Positions 41,090 to 53,324 of a stretch of 64,000 nucleotides of DNA are shown piece by piece. The notes under the pieces were generated by a model. That model was not told the DNA's origin. It saw only the letters and a program-made list of their open reading frames with translations, and ran no database searches. The position numbers were made by a program, and so were the translations under genes. Source of the stretch: Cacajao melanocephalus (taxonomy: Eukaryota; Chordata; Mammalia; Primates; Pitheciidae); the NCBI GenBank assembly GCA_963573385.1, contig CAUYLG010022336.1, positions 62,001-126,000 on the forward strand. The letters are read 5' to 3'. Every line of letters starts with the position of its first letter. Position 1 is the first letter of the stretch.

Positions 41090-41255
41090 TATCCCTCCAT
41101 TTGTTTGTTTGTAAAACAAGGATGATGGCTCACAGAGTGGGCTCACTGGGTGAGTCACAGGTTGACTTTAAAGATTAAATGAATTCATACATGTAATGTG
41201 GATGGAGCATTGACTAGTACCTGGTAAGCTCTCAATAAATGCTATCTATTTTTAA
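41090..41255 (+). repeat. MIR SINE
   Basis: 'gtaaaacaaggatgatggctc...gattaaatgaattcatacatgtaatgtgg' then 'tagtacctggtaagctctcaataaatgc' matches the sense MIR core and 3' end. Confidence 0.85.
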
Positions 41256-41559
41256 CAAATAATCTCTTACAACTATTATTGCTTCTAAAAGAATAGTATA
41301 TACCATGCATAGTTTTTCATAAATTTTATTAACAAATCTAATTCAGCCACCCCACAAATCCTGGTTTTAAATTAATCACATTTTTAAAATTTAAATTACA
41401 CAATTTTACTTTACATAATTTTATTTAATTTACATAATTTAAAAAATTATTGAGGTTTTCTACTATTGAGCCACTATGCTTCCTCTAAAGTATAAAATAA
41501 AATCAAAGTTATTTTTCTTAATGAATCACAGTACAAAGAAAACTGATTTACTAAGTATA

Positions 41560-41720
41560 TTAAAACTTACAAAGCATTTTCACACTGAGAGCTCCATCCT
41601 GAGTACAAAAAGTTTATTTCACAAAATACAGATAAAAATCAACCCTAGTATGGGAAAGAAGACCCTGAGATTCTAAGAGTTTAAACAACTTCCCCAAGGT
41701 TACAGAACTTTCACAATTTT
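41560..41720 (-). repeat. MIR SINE
   Basis: 'caaagcattttcacac...atgggaaagaagaccctgagattctaagagtttaaacaacttccccaaggttacagaac' is antisense MIR including the ACTTGCCCAAGGTCACACAG block. Confidence 0.8.
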
Positions 41721-42239
41721 AGGAGTCATTTTAATGGAATATGCATTAATAGAAAACATTATGCTACTCAAATATTCCTATTTGCAGTCTTTCCTTCCTT
41801 CCCTTCCTTTATCTTCTTTTCCTTTTTAAAAGTAACTTGTTAAAATAAAGGCTTATATGTTTAAGTTGGATTCCTAAGGCTCTTCTCATATTTAAAGTCC
41901 TTTTACATTTGTCTAGGATGAAATGAGATAATGAAACCATTTATAACTTCCTAGGGGAAAATCTAGCCAAAGTGACAAATGACCTACCTCTAACTTTCAG
42001 AGACTTCTAAAACTCCCACTAATGTATAGGCATTCCTCTATTAAGCTTTTAACAGGGCAGAAATCAAATTAAAAAGGAATAGATAATAGGCATTCAGTTG
42101 ACATTTGTTGAACTTTTTGGTTAATGGAGTAACTTAATACAGAGGAAAAGAGAGAATGTTAAGAAGTTTTCCTATTCCTATATATGTTTCAGTGAAGATT
42201 AAAGTGTAGAGGAGTAAGCAGTCCTGACACATGACCTGA

Positions 42240-42878
42240 GCTGGAAGAGAAAATAAGGAATCCTTCATTTTCATGTTCATACCTAGGTACCATATCTTTT
42301 CTCCACTGGGCTGCTCACTGAATACTCTTTCTTCTCAAAAAGTGCTTCATCTTCACATATTCTCTAAAATGCATTCTCATTCTTGGGAAGAGCCATTTCA
42401 TTTCACTTCCTCATCCTATCAAGCCATCTCCCTCCCACCAGAATAAATCTACTTCCTGCTTGAAGTCTTTCTAGGTCTGTTAAACATGAGGATAGCTAAC
42501 TCCCAGCAAACTGCAGAGCTGCCTTTTTCTTTACTGTCCCCACATTTGTACTCATTCATTAAATGGAATCAAAAAAAGCTGAATTTCTTATGTGGCAGCC
42601 ACTGGTGTTGTAAACATTTTTAAAGTAAAACAAAATGCACTGATTCAAGATTTCTGAGCACCTCTCCTCTGGTCTTTATCTGTTTGGTTCAAGCCCTAAG
42701 CTTTGCTTACCTTGGTCTAACATCTGTAGACAAAGGTAATGGCACCCTGAGTGATGCTGCTAACTCTAATCTTGCTCCCTTTACTATGTCCTCTTGATTG
42801 GCACAAATGCAATCTTTTCAATATATGAACCTGAATATGATTTGTCTCTAATTTTTAAGTGCTTGGTAGATCTCCCTA
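42240..42878. other. Unassigned, pyrimidine-rich in part
   Basis: 'caccagaataaatctacttcctgcttgaagtc' and flanking CT-rich text could be part of a degenerate L2 joined to 42879-43240, but I cannot align it convincingly. Confidence 0.3.
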
Positions 42879-43240
42879 TTGAACAAAGTGGCATCCAAAT
42901 ACCTTCTCATGTCATGTAAAGCCCTTTGTGATACTGGCTCATGGACCTTACCAGAAACCCTTCCTGCACCCCGAAACACGCCATTCTTTGGCCATTTGGA
43001 GCTGTTCACACATCCATCTGTGTTTTTTCACCAACTTAAGTTCCTTTCCCCCTTTCCCTCCAGACCCCACACTCAAAAGTTGCCTCTTTAGTATGGCTTT
43101 TCAAGCTTGCATATTATGTTCTGCCTTCATGATCACCATAGTGGACTATAAAGACTTTTTATAATTGGGATTGTGTTGGATACCAGTTCCATGGTGTCAG
43201 AGACCATGTCTTAACTTATATTTAGAATTCTTACTGTGCC
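42879..43240 (+). repeat. Probable L2 LINE fragment
   Basis: 'gtggcatccaaataccttctcatgtcatgtaaagccctttgtgatactggctcatggacc' and 'ccagttccatggtgtcagagaccatgtctt' resemble L2 (...TACAAGGCCCTACATGATCTGGCCC; ...CATGAGGGCAGGGACTTTGTCTT). Three overlapping frames of 70-89 codons here are repeat-derived or chance. Confidence 0.5.
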
Positions 43241-43569
43241 ATTGGCAAGAAATGACTCCCAAAGTTGGGATATTTTCCTGGTTTCTACTGAAATATATCT
43301 ATCAATCTTGTCTATTTCTTTTAAGAACCCAAAACGATTGCTCCAATTTTACAGAAGCTTTGTATCTAGTTGTTGTTTCATATGAATATATTTTTCTTCA
43401 GGACAATATTGACTTGAATAATCCAAATCCCTAGCATCTTATGTTTATGTGCCCCTAAGGTGACTACTGTATATGCTATCAGAAATATTGTCTTTTTTCA
43501 CATTAATTAGAAAGTTAAATGTCTAGTGAGAAAGTATATTCACTGAAATTAGAAATGTTTGAGACAATC

Positions 43570-43735
43570 CTAGTTTAACTAACCTCAATGTGCATCAGTT
43601 CATCAAACTGCAAAATGGGAACAATGCTACCTAAATCATAGGGTGGTTCCTAGGATTAAGAGACATAAAATGTATAAAGGACCTTAGAGACAGGCTGTCT
43701 CACAGAGTAGGCACCTGAATTTTTCTTTCATATGT
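43570..43735 (+). repeat. MIR SINE
   Basis: 'catcagttcatcaaactgcaaaatgggaacaatgctacctaaatcatagggtggttcctaggattaagagac' matches the sense MIR core closely, followed by 'cagagtaggcacctgaat'. Confidence 0.88.
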
Positions 43736-45394
43736 TTCTTGATAATTTCTTCAAAATAATCATTTTAAGCTTACTGTGATATTCTATCTGCCTCACCAAT
43801 TTAAATTCACAAGAAAGTGAGACTTCATGTCTGATGTGAGTAAGAACACCAGATTTCTATTCATTACTATAACTTTTGGCCCACAATTAATTACTTTGCA
43901 TTAAAAATTCAGTGGACACATGCATCAACATGCAGAAATATGTCTCTGCTTTATTCTTTTGCTTTGCTCCCAGTAAGCTATGTAATAAAACCAGTCTGAT
44001 CGCTCTATAATGTCTAAGATACAACTTACCTTAACTGAAAACTTTCTATCAGCAATTGACAAGCAGATCCAGTAATCTATCCTTAGAGACACACAGGTTT
44101 AGAAAATACAGAAGGAAAGAGAGCATAAAGGGATAGGTCTGATTTTCTTGACCAATTACATAAGTTCTTAACTTTAAAAACATGAATACATACAGTCAAC
44201 CAACCACAGGTCTTATAGCTCTTTAAATTAAAAGTGAATATTATAAATAACCATAAAATGCATTTCTGTAACAATTAAAATTCATGTAGCACCTGAACTA
44301 ATTCCTTAAATAAGTTAGGAAAAAGTACTAAAATCAGTTTTAATGTATATGATGTTATCAATAAAATTTAATAACTAATAACCAATTTAATCTATGTAAT
44401 CTATCAATAAAGGGCTAGCAGAGTTTGTGTCCATAGCAATACTAATATTGTACAACTAAGATTTCTAAAATCAGAATTTGAAAGTGGGGGGAATAAAAGA
44501 GACCAAAGTCTAATAACTAATTTTAAATAAGCCATATCTGATAATAGTATGCCTTTCACATATCCCTGAGTACATCTTTCTTTTCATGTCCTATATCACA
44601 AACCAGTAATTTCAAGGTACATATAACAAAAGAAAAGGACTTAGCACTACCTGCTACCACTTTTTACGTAATCTTTCTTTTAAAGCTAGTGATGATATAC
44701 ATGTATTATGCAGTGGCGTGTATTTAACTCATGCTCAATGATATAATATCCCCATCTTATACTTCAGAATTAGGAATTTGAACTAACTATAGCAAAATAG
44801 CATATCTCTAATTTGTTCTTGTTACTAAGTTATAATATTAAAAGAGAAAATTAATAGCAGAGTTAAGTAAAATTAGTTGTATTAATATTATTAAACATCA
44901 CATCCATTTCATATTCCTAAAACCTCTTAGGGCTAACAAACATAGCCAAGGAAAAAAGTGAGTATTGAAAATATTCTGTTACCTAATAGTGATACTTGCT
45001 TTAAAACTTGTTAATAGCATTAAAATTCTAAATCAAGGTATCTGGCTTTCAAACTTCCCCAATTAAAGGGATAATGGAAATATAACGTGACCTTGATAGG
45101 ATTAGCACACAATGTCCAGGCTGAAAGACAGTGATAGATGTTAATTTAAAATATTTCAAAAAAATTACACATTACAAAATGCTTAACTAAATTTTTAATC
45201 AAATTCAATTAAGAAGAAAAATTTTGTTTAAATTTGTGATGACAAATACACATTTTTTTCAAAGTTTTTGTCTTGTTTTGTTTTAAACTTGCTGGCCCTA
45301 CAGACTGAGAAGCAATTTTTCTATTTTCTACATTTACAAGATCATTAGTTTACCAAGGAGATTTCAAAAAGAAATACCCAGTGACTGGAGTCCC
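43736..45394. other. Unassigned repeat-poor AT-rich sequence
   Basis: I recognise no repeat family. A 63-codon reverse frame at 44083-44274 has no recognisable domain. Confidence 0.4.
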
Positions 45395-45614
45395 TGAATC
45401 TTTAAGCCCTAGGCCGGGAGGTATGGAAAGTGGCCGGAGAGCTTTGCACTGAAGAAGGAGCGTTTCCAGGCAACCTTGCACAGCTGAGCAGCCACAAGCA
45501 ACTGAAACAATGGCTAACACTGGCAGAGATCCATTAAAGGGGAGTCTGCAGAAATACACTGTGTATGTTTATCCTTTTTCTAAGATTAAAAAAGAAAATC
45601 TGAATATGAGCTAG
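45395..45614 (+). other. Candidate 5' exon: GC-richer leader with X-box and a 34-codon frame
   Basis: This short island is GC-richer than the AT-rich flanks ('aggccgggagg', 'gtggccggagagc') and non-repetitive. ATG at 45510-45512 sits in a strong Kozak context (ACAATGG), and the frame (MANTGRDPLKGSLQKYTVYV...) runs 34 codons to TAG at 45612-45614. A donor-like GTATGT begins at 45563. An RFX X-box-like site is 36 bases upstream of the ATG. I do not recognise the protein, so it could be the first exon of a ciliary or testis transcript or a coincidence. Confidence 0.3.
45462..45474 (-). promoter_or_regulatory. RFX X-box-like motif
   Basis: GTTTCCAGGCAAC on the plus strand reads GTTGCCTGGAAAC on the minus strand, close to the RFX consensus GTTGCCATGGAAAC with one central base missing. 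RFX sites mark promoters of ciliary genes. Motif match only. Confidence 0.4.
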
Positions 45615-46879
45615 AATAAATAATACAAAGAGAAATACTGGAGAAATAAGCTTAGAAAAAGAATCAGTATATTCTCTATGTTCTTTTAAATGGTTTAAAT
45701 GCATTAGACATTATTTCAGGAATATTAACCTATCTGGGTGAATAAAACATTCACTTTTTTCTTGGTTGTCAATCCACATTATGAATAGAGTGTGTTAGGC
45801 TACATTTTACTATGCACCAATATCTAACTAGGTGATCTGATCTTGTCCCACTAGTAGTCTCAACTTTCATGCTTGTCTGCTTAAAAATGAAAACACCCTA
45901 AAATTAAAAATTGATGATACTTAAATAATACCATATTCTGGGACATTTGGCCTGGCTGGAGAGGAAGAAATAGAGTAGAGGTGATTAAATACAGCCTTTT
46001 ATAGAATCAGCTGTCCTCAAAATTCTAGAGACCAGACTCCAAATTCTAAATAAATCAAATTTAAATAAATCTTCTTATGCTGGCTTTTGTTCTAATATTG
46101 ATTATGTTTCATGTAATGACTTCAAGTTACTGAATTGCATCCCAAATTAAATGTCCACTAAAAACAGAAACTGAATAATGAAAAGATCCAAATATCTTTG
46201 TAATTATTTATCTTGTTTCCTATTTAACAGTATTACATACAGCTCTATTTGATCTATGTATGTAAAACATACTGTTTATAATGCTAGGTCTATTAAAAGT
46301 CTCTATCTTATCAGTCAAATGTATGCATCAGATTTATAAATTGAATTATATTAGATGACCTAATAATAATAGTAGTGGTAAACTGCTTTCTCTTTCCTTA
46401 GCTATTTAAAGAAAATTTTGAGCTTCATAACAAACAGAGACAGATAAAGATATTCTGATAATCAGATAATCACATCACTTTCTTGCCTACTTCTAGGAAG
46501 AAATCAGTCTGAAAAGACCATCTGGAATATCAGAAACAAAGTAAAGCTTGAGTTTACTTAAAATTATGGATTATACAGTTTTCTTAGAGTTGAGAGTAGA
46601 CCACAGTTGTGTATTAAATCAAAGGTTTCATTTCATGTGTGCTTCATACAACAACTACCTGCATTTGATAGGAAAAGTAGCATTTAAAATGTAAGCCTTC
46701 CTTAAGACAATGTCTTTTTTTAAAAAAATGTCATCTGTCCTGAACACACACCTTGTAATGAAAAACAATAAGCAGAATATTCTCTTGAAAAGAATTCTAC
46801 AAACAAAAATGTGAGTAGTAATTAAACATTTTTTTTTCATTACATAAAATAAAGCTAGACTTTCTGTCATGCTCTAGCA
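45615..46879. other. Unassigned repeat-poor AT-rich sequence
   Basis: I recognise no repeat family or gene. The 71-codon reverse frame at 46655-46870 has no recognisable domain. Confidence 0.4.
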
Positions 46880-47200
46880 AAGTCAGAAAACCCTCAAAGG
46901 CACAAATTACCCCATTCCATGGCTCTGCAGTAATAGAAATCTACAGAAGCAAGATCCATTTGCAAGCCATGACCAAAGCCTTATCTGTTTACTAGTAGAG
47001 GAGAGGTGTTAAGCAGTATGATTTTAATATTCAATCAGCCAGAAGAAATGCATTACACATTGAAGCTATGTGCAACGTTGATAATTACACACCTGTTGCC
47101 ATGGTGATTTTGGAAGCTGAAGTGGATATAATTAAAATTCCAAACCAATAAAATCGCTTTACCAAAATTTGATAACTTTGATCAACACAAAAATTAGGAA
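46880..47200. promoter_or_regulatory. Candidate conserved enhancer-like element
   Basis: Non-repetitive sequence with dense factor-like motifs: CTTATCTGTTTAC (GATA plus forkhead type) near 46981, GTTGCCATGGTGAT (RFX-like) at 47095-47108, ATAATTA-type homeodomain sites and CCAATAAA near 47145. This pattern is common in developmental enhancers. No conservation evidence is available here. Confidence 0.3.
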
Positions 47201-47298
47201 AACATACTTCAAATCAGTTTATGCAGTAATTTAAAAATGAGAAAAAGTTAAAAAAAAAAAAGAAAGAAAAGCTAAGATGGCATTTTTATTCTTGCCCT

Positions 47299-47344
47299 TG
47301 CTTCTTTTTCTCTCTCTATATATGTCTCTCTCTCTCTTTCTCTT

Positions 47345-47408
<64 letters not shown>

Positions 47409-47412
47409 ACAG
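47299..47412. repeat. Compound (TC)n(CA)n microsatellite
   Basis: A polypyrimidine CT tract to about 47375 is followed by (CA)n to 47412. It produces the 79- and 68-codon frames on opposite strands, which are low-complexity. Confidence 0.97.
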
Positions 47413-47947
47413 GCATGCAGGCTGGCCACACATGTCCATTTTTTTCAAAAGTTTTTTTCTTCAAAATTCTCAAAGTAATTGTATTAATTCTGTTGTCATA
47501 TTGCAGCAGATGGTGACAACATATAATTAGATTTGGTAGGCTTTGCTTACTGAGATCAATTTCTATAGTTTCCTCTACCATTTAACCATTTAGATTGTTT
47601 GCAAACCCTACTTAATAAAGAGTAAGACATTTATAGCATGCTGTGCTCATTCATGCAAAAATATAGTCAGTTTTTAAAAGCCATGCAAGGTACCTCCAAG
47701 ACCTTTTCCAAGAACATGCCATGAAGAAAAGGTTTATATATTTTTGTTTAAAACAGTCACCAAAACTTTGGAACAGTTTTAGTGCCCTTAACAATGTGCA
47801 TGGTGATTGCACAGTTGGATAAGAATTTTGTGCCCTTGGTCATCCAATCAGTTGAGGACCCAGATTAGGACTGTCAAATTGTGTCAGGACTTTGCAGTGA
47901 GTGCTCACTAGAGTGCCTTTAATCCTCCAAGGTTTTCTCAAATGTCA

Positions 47948-47961
47948 CTGCCATCTGGAGG
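47948..47961 (-). promoter_or_regulatory. CTCF-like motif
   Basis: On the minus strand the sequence is CCTCCAGATGGCAG. It fits the CTCF core CCA(C/G)(C/T)AG(A/G)(G/T)GGC(A/G)(C/G) at 13 of 14 positions. The surroundings (47800-48000) are non-repetitive. Motif match only. Confidence 0.45.
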
Positions 47962-50239
47962 AGAAGGAGCTTCCCTGCTGGGCTCCACTGACCACAAATT
48001 ACCTTCTAAAGAGAAAGACAACAATAGACAGCAGTTAATAAATATTTGATTTTTTTTTCCAGAAAGGAAATGTAAAAGAAAAAAAAAAGAGAGAGAGAGA
48101 AAAAAAAGAAATAAAACTACCTTTCCATCTTAATTTAGCATTAAATGCTTTAATGCAATATACAAAAATGACAAATTGATGCCTCCCTGGTAGTTAATTT
48201 GAGGACAACTGCAAAAATTCCTTAAAATTTTTTAGCAAACCTTAAGAAGATACTTAGGTCACTGCTAACACAGCATTCTTTTTTTGCAGTTTCCTCTGGT
48301 TTTAGAATAACTGATCATTTTATCCTACACAATGAACATGATTACTTTTAAGTTATGGGAACTACACATTATTACGCAGATCACATCTCTTTCCAATGTT
48401 AAATGAGCAGTGTTATCAAAAACTTAGTAGGTTGAGATTAGAATAAGCTAAAGTTTATTGCAACATTTCTTTTAATCCCCACTGCAAGTCTAAAAAGAAA
48501 TCTGGTTCTAGTTTCCTCATTTAAGGATATGACTATTATAATCCTCTTCTCCAAAGAAAGTCACTTCCTTGTCTGGCACAAAAAAGACTGGAAAATAGGA
48601 AACCAGCTGCATTGCCTCTTTTAAAGGACACTATCTGCAGCTGCACTTAGAATATATAAGGCTCTAATGTCTTTACCTGTATTCTCCAAGTGCAAGAACA
48701 ATTCCTCATAATAGAGTCATAAAATATTTTGAATACAGTGTAGTAAATAATGGATGTGGCCTGTTCTACATAAAATAAATACTTTTTTGGGTTTTTTAAA
48801 CTAAATATTCTTCATTATTTGCACCAGCTTCTGCCTTTCTGTTTATGCAATTCATAAAGAGTATTTGTGTAACATGTCTGGATACAGTAAAAAGCTTTAT
48901 TATATTGCAATTAAGCTTCATTCTAATGTCATTATATTTGCTTTTTTAGGAATGTCTTTTGAAAGTATCTTCTTTAAGTTCAGAACAAAATAACTGAGTT
49001 TATGCCTAGATTCTATAATTTTCATCAAGCTTCAAAATAAAGCTCCTTTTTCCCTGTGAACTTAAAACTTTAACTCATGATGTCCTAATGTTTTACCTTT
49101 GCTAAGTGATAATTATCTGGCAGAAATGTGTAATTCCACATTTGTTATGAATGCACCCACAATCTGAATCAATACAAACCTGTTTTTCCTACTATGCACC
49201 TCTAGCTAAAAACCAGGCTCTAGTCTAGAACAAAGACAAGACTAATATACTCTGAGACTCATCTGATGCTTCTGCTGGTTACACTGCTGCATTCAAATGG
49301 CATCTCCAGATTATACAACAGATTTTATGAAGCTGTGTAATTCATATTATTTTTTCTGTTTTACTGCAAATTTGTTCACTGAATCAAGTATTTCTTAAAA
49401 GATCAAACATCCAAAGTCTCCTATAAAGTTTAATATGCCTTGAGCACTAATGAATTTGAAGGTACAAGTTAATATTTTTCCAACAGCCAAAATTTTAAGT
49501 ACTGTTTATTTAATCTGACATATTTATATGTACTAAACCTAGCCTTAGTGATTAATATTTGTTAGGTATTAACAAACTCCTCTACTCTCTAACCTGTATC
49601 AATATGAGTTGGAAAAAAAATTAACTCTTGATGAACACCAGAGAATTGATGACAAAATATCAGTTAAAACATGAAGAAAAATGCATGAACTATATCTGTT
49701 AAGAAAAAAATAAAAGGTGAGAAGAGGCTTTTATTCTGCACAATCAGCAGGAGTGACAGGTTCAACGGATGATGAATAGCATCATGAGTTGAGTTACAGT
49801 GATGATTTTAAGTTCAGTAAGTGACACATTAGGTACTGCTATAACACAATAGTTCAATCAATCTTTAGAATACTAAGAGAAAAATGACTGTACAAAAGAA
49901 AAATCGCATACATAGAGACATACAGCATTGACACTTTGCCAGCATAAACAGAATCTATTCAACAAGCAACACATATAATGGCATTCTCGCTCTACAAGAG
50001 AAATACAAGTATGTGCATGATTTAAAAACCCCAACAGAACCCAGGAATATGACTGTCATAGGCCAATCATGAATAAATGCTGATAGAAGAACTAAGACAA
50101 GCTATCCATGGCCCCAATAAGAGACACAATCATCAAAACATAAACTGCATTATCATTTATAGGACTCTGCTGATATTCATAATCATAAACAAACTAAGTT
50201 GCTTAAGCAGGAGTATTTTTTAACAGCTCATTAACACAC
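47962..50239. other. Unassigned sequence with an A/G-rich run
   Basis: 48060-48115 is an A/G-rich low-complexity run containing (GA)n. The rest is AT-rich with no repeat family or gene I recognise. Confidence 0.4.
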
Positions 50240-50610
50240 TATCATTTATGTGACATGATAGTTACTCATAGGGACAAAGCCCAGGGCTTTCCTTCCATAC
50301 TGTCCCACTTCAGAACTGCCCAGGACTGCCCATCCACCCTTCCCACTTCCATGTGCCCCCACTTCCCCACTTACTGGCTTTGTGCCTGGGTTGGTCATTG
50401 GTGTCCTCATCTTTGTGAGTGGAGGTTGTCACCTGGCAGTAATGATACTTGAGTAACTTGGGGAGGTGTCTGTGCAGAGAGGAATCAGGGTGGGAATTCT
50501 TATCTGAGTGTAACTGCCCAGTGGGTTCTTCTTGCCCACTGCCCAGAAAGAGCCAATTTATGAAGAGAGGGGAATTATAATAAAGAGTTATTTTCTATGT
50601 CCTAATATGT
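50240..50610. repeat. Possible truncated LTR-type repeat
   Basis: 'actgcccagtgggttcttcttgcccactgcccagaaagagcc' followed by 'gagaggggaattataataaagag' resembles a primate LTR-associated sequence that I recall but cannot name. The upstream part is GC-richer than its flanks. A 65-codon frame at 50255-50452 has no recognisable domain. Confidence 0.35.
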
Positions 50611-50674
50611 TATAATGCCATAACTATATATCCATAGCCAAGCAATGTTTATGCCATTTATGAAACAGACTATA

Positions 50675-50992
<318 letters not shown>

Positions 50993-51188
50993 TCAAACCT
51001 CAAAAACAAACATGTACAATGAATTTGTGTGTTTTAGAGTGACTAAACAGTGGCCAATGCTGTACTAACATTTTTCAAATATTTCATTTGCAGTATTATA
51101 TGTTATTAAAAAGATAATTTAACAGAAAGAAGCATTTTTATAATATATTGCTTTTATAAGTGAAAATTGAAATTATTTAAATATTTAA

Positions 51189-51313
51189 TTTTTTTGTAGA
51201 GATGGGGGTCTTACTCGATGCCCAAGCTGGTCTAAAACTCCTGGCCTCAAGTGATCCTCCTGCTTTAGCCTTCCCAAGTACTAGGATTACAGGCATGAGC
51301 CACCAAACCCAGC
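51189..51313 (-). mobile_element. Truncated Alu, antisense
   Basis: 'ttttgtagagatgggggtcttactcgatgcccaagctggtc' to 'aggattacaggcatgagccaccaaacccagc' is a single antisense Alu monomer lacking the second arm. Confidence 0.9.
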
Positions 51314-53324
51314 AATTTGAATATTAACAGAAAAATCTCACTAGTGTTTCCCTAGTAATTGAATAATTGTTACTAGCTTCCACATTTTTTATTTTAAAAA
51401 TGAAATATTCACAGGATAATGAGGGCTTAATATTTTCAATTCATTTATTTTCTGGATTTTAGGAAGAGACTAACAGATTATTCTGCAAAACAAGTAGAAA
51501 TGATAGGCCCATCAGATGATGAGGGATCTTATGAGATGAGCCAAAGTGATATAATGATAATATGATGATTCACTATATCTCTCACATGGACTTGAGACAT
51601 TGAAACATTATTGGCTCCAGTAAAAGAGAACTTGCTCATGCTTTGGGGAATCTACTGGTTCCAGACTACATATAAGTTATTTTTAAAATTGTGTTGGAGG
51701 ATATTTGTACCCATCATTAAAGCAAGGAGAAAAGTGTAATCTCTGAGAAAATACTCTATCAACTACTTTAAGAAAAAAAATCACTACGGAATAGAAAGTA
51801 TGCTCTGCTCAGTGCTTATTGATTGAACTATGCTACAAATGGTTAAGTTTTAAGAAACAAGGTCTTAAACTTCAGAGGGTTTGCAATATGAATGAAAAGT
51901 ACATGATGCCTACGTCTTGGTCATTTATTCCAATATTGGAACTGTCCACAGCTTAGGAAAATAATCACTTTTGTTGCAGTTTATTTTAAATGTGAATGCC
52001 ACACAGAATGCAAATACTAAGATGAGTTATTCTAAATGCAATATTAATTATGCAGATTCAGATCAAAAAGTAAAACTGTGTTGTGAAGTTGTGTGGTAGT
52101 GGAATAGACATATGTGATTCTTCTCTTGAAGAGACAGGAAGATGTGTAGTACATGCCTAGAGCACCACACGCCAAGATGCCGAAGGAATCAGACCTTTGT
52201 GCTGAGATACCTCACCAGTCCAGATTTCTTATCAGAACTCAACCCATAGAGCAAACATTTTATTCTTCATCTCTACAATGATGTCTAATGAGAAATTCAA
52301 ATATAAAATTCCTAAGACCATGGTTCTCAATCTGTGCACAAAAGCAATTTGGGGAATTCATGGGGCTTTCATCATACTTCAAAATTTTCAAGGAAACACA
52401 ATGATACTGAACATTTATTGAAGTCCACATCAAATACTAGCTTCGAGTACTTCACAGTTTCAAGAAACGTAGAGCTCACAGTACATTTCTTTTAATAGCA
52501 TCAAATCTATATAAATCTGGGGTTTAGAAGGAAACTACCGCAGAACAAGAAATGTGGGTGACAGTATCTAATCTCAATTTAAGGGCAAGACATTATGTAG
52601 AGCCCAATAGGTTTGCACATCCTTATTAGGAAGTGATTGTATTTATATCAGATGGAAACAAAAATATTAATTTTCTTCCCGTCCCTATGTATTATTTTAT
52701 CAAACAGCTACTGAATCGTTAAGATGTAAATATTACATTGTTTGGAACTAACTGCCAAATAAATCAACTCTCATTTATTTTGGACTGAGGGTGAAAATTT
52801 CCTAAGAAACCAAGAAAGTATGGAAATCTCTCATCCACATCGACTTACTATATGTAACAGATATCCAATAACCTTTTTAGTTCAACATCTTCACTTTCTC
52901 TTTGGGAATGGCACAGTTTCCATATTACTAGTCCAAACACCTCAGATGGAGTTGACTCTACCAACTGATTCTAGGAACAGGCAAGGTGGGGTCAGGCTAA
53001 TCAGAACGTCACAGTCTTCTCACCACAGTGATTTGCTTAGATTCAGAAGCATCCATATGATTTAACTGGAATCAATGCAATGAGGTATCTCACTGGGATT
53101 GCTGCAAAAGTGCCAAGTCATTTCTTTCTGTAAAACTTGAATCTGGGAAGATGAACTCCCAGAGGTGCAGAAGGCTGCTGTGTGAAACCACAGTGAAACC
53201 AACATACGATGTCTAAAGCTCAAGAGGTTGACAAACGAATTCTTAATGACGGAGCACTTATATTCCAGTCACCTGGGATTACACTTGCAATACTACATGC
53301 CGCTCCCTTATTCTCTCCATGTCT
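51314..53324. other. Mostly unassigned; weak old repeats
   Basis: 52318-52380 ('accatggttctcaatctgtgcac') may be a short hAT/MER5-like end. 52890-53060 resembles an ancient dispersed repeat with CCAAT-like and 'cagtgatt' blocks that I cannot name. An 81-codon frame at 52820-53065 has no recognisable domain. Confidence 0.35.

Noticed and set aside
47277..47581. Frames on both strands over the CT/CA repeat
   Set aside because: Low-complexity microsatellite translation.
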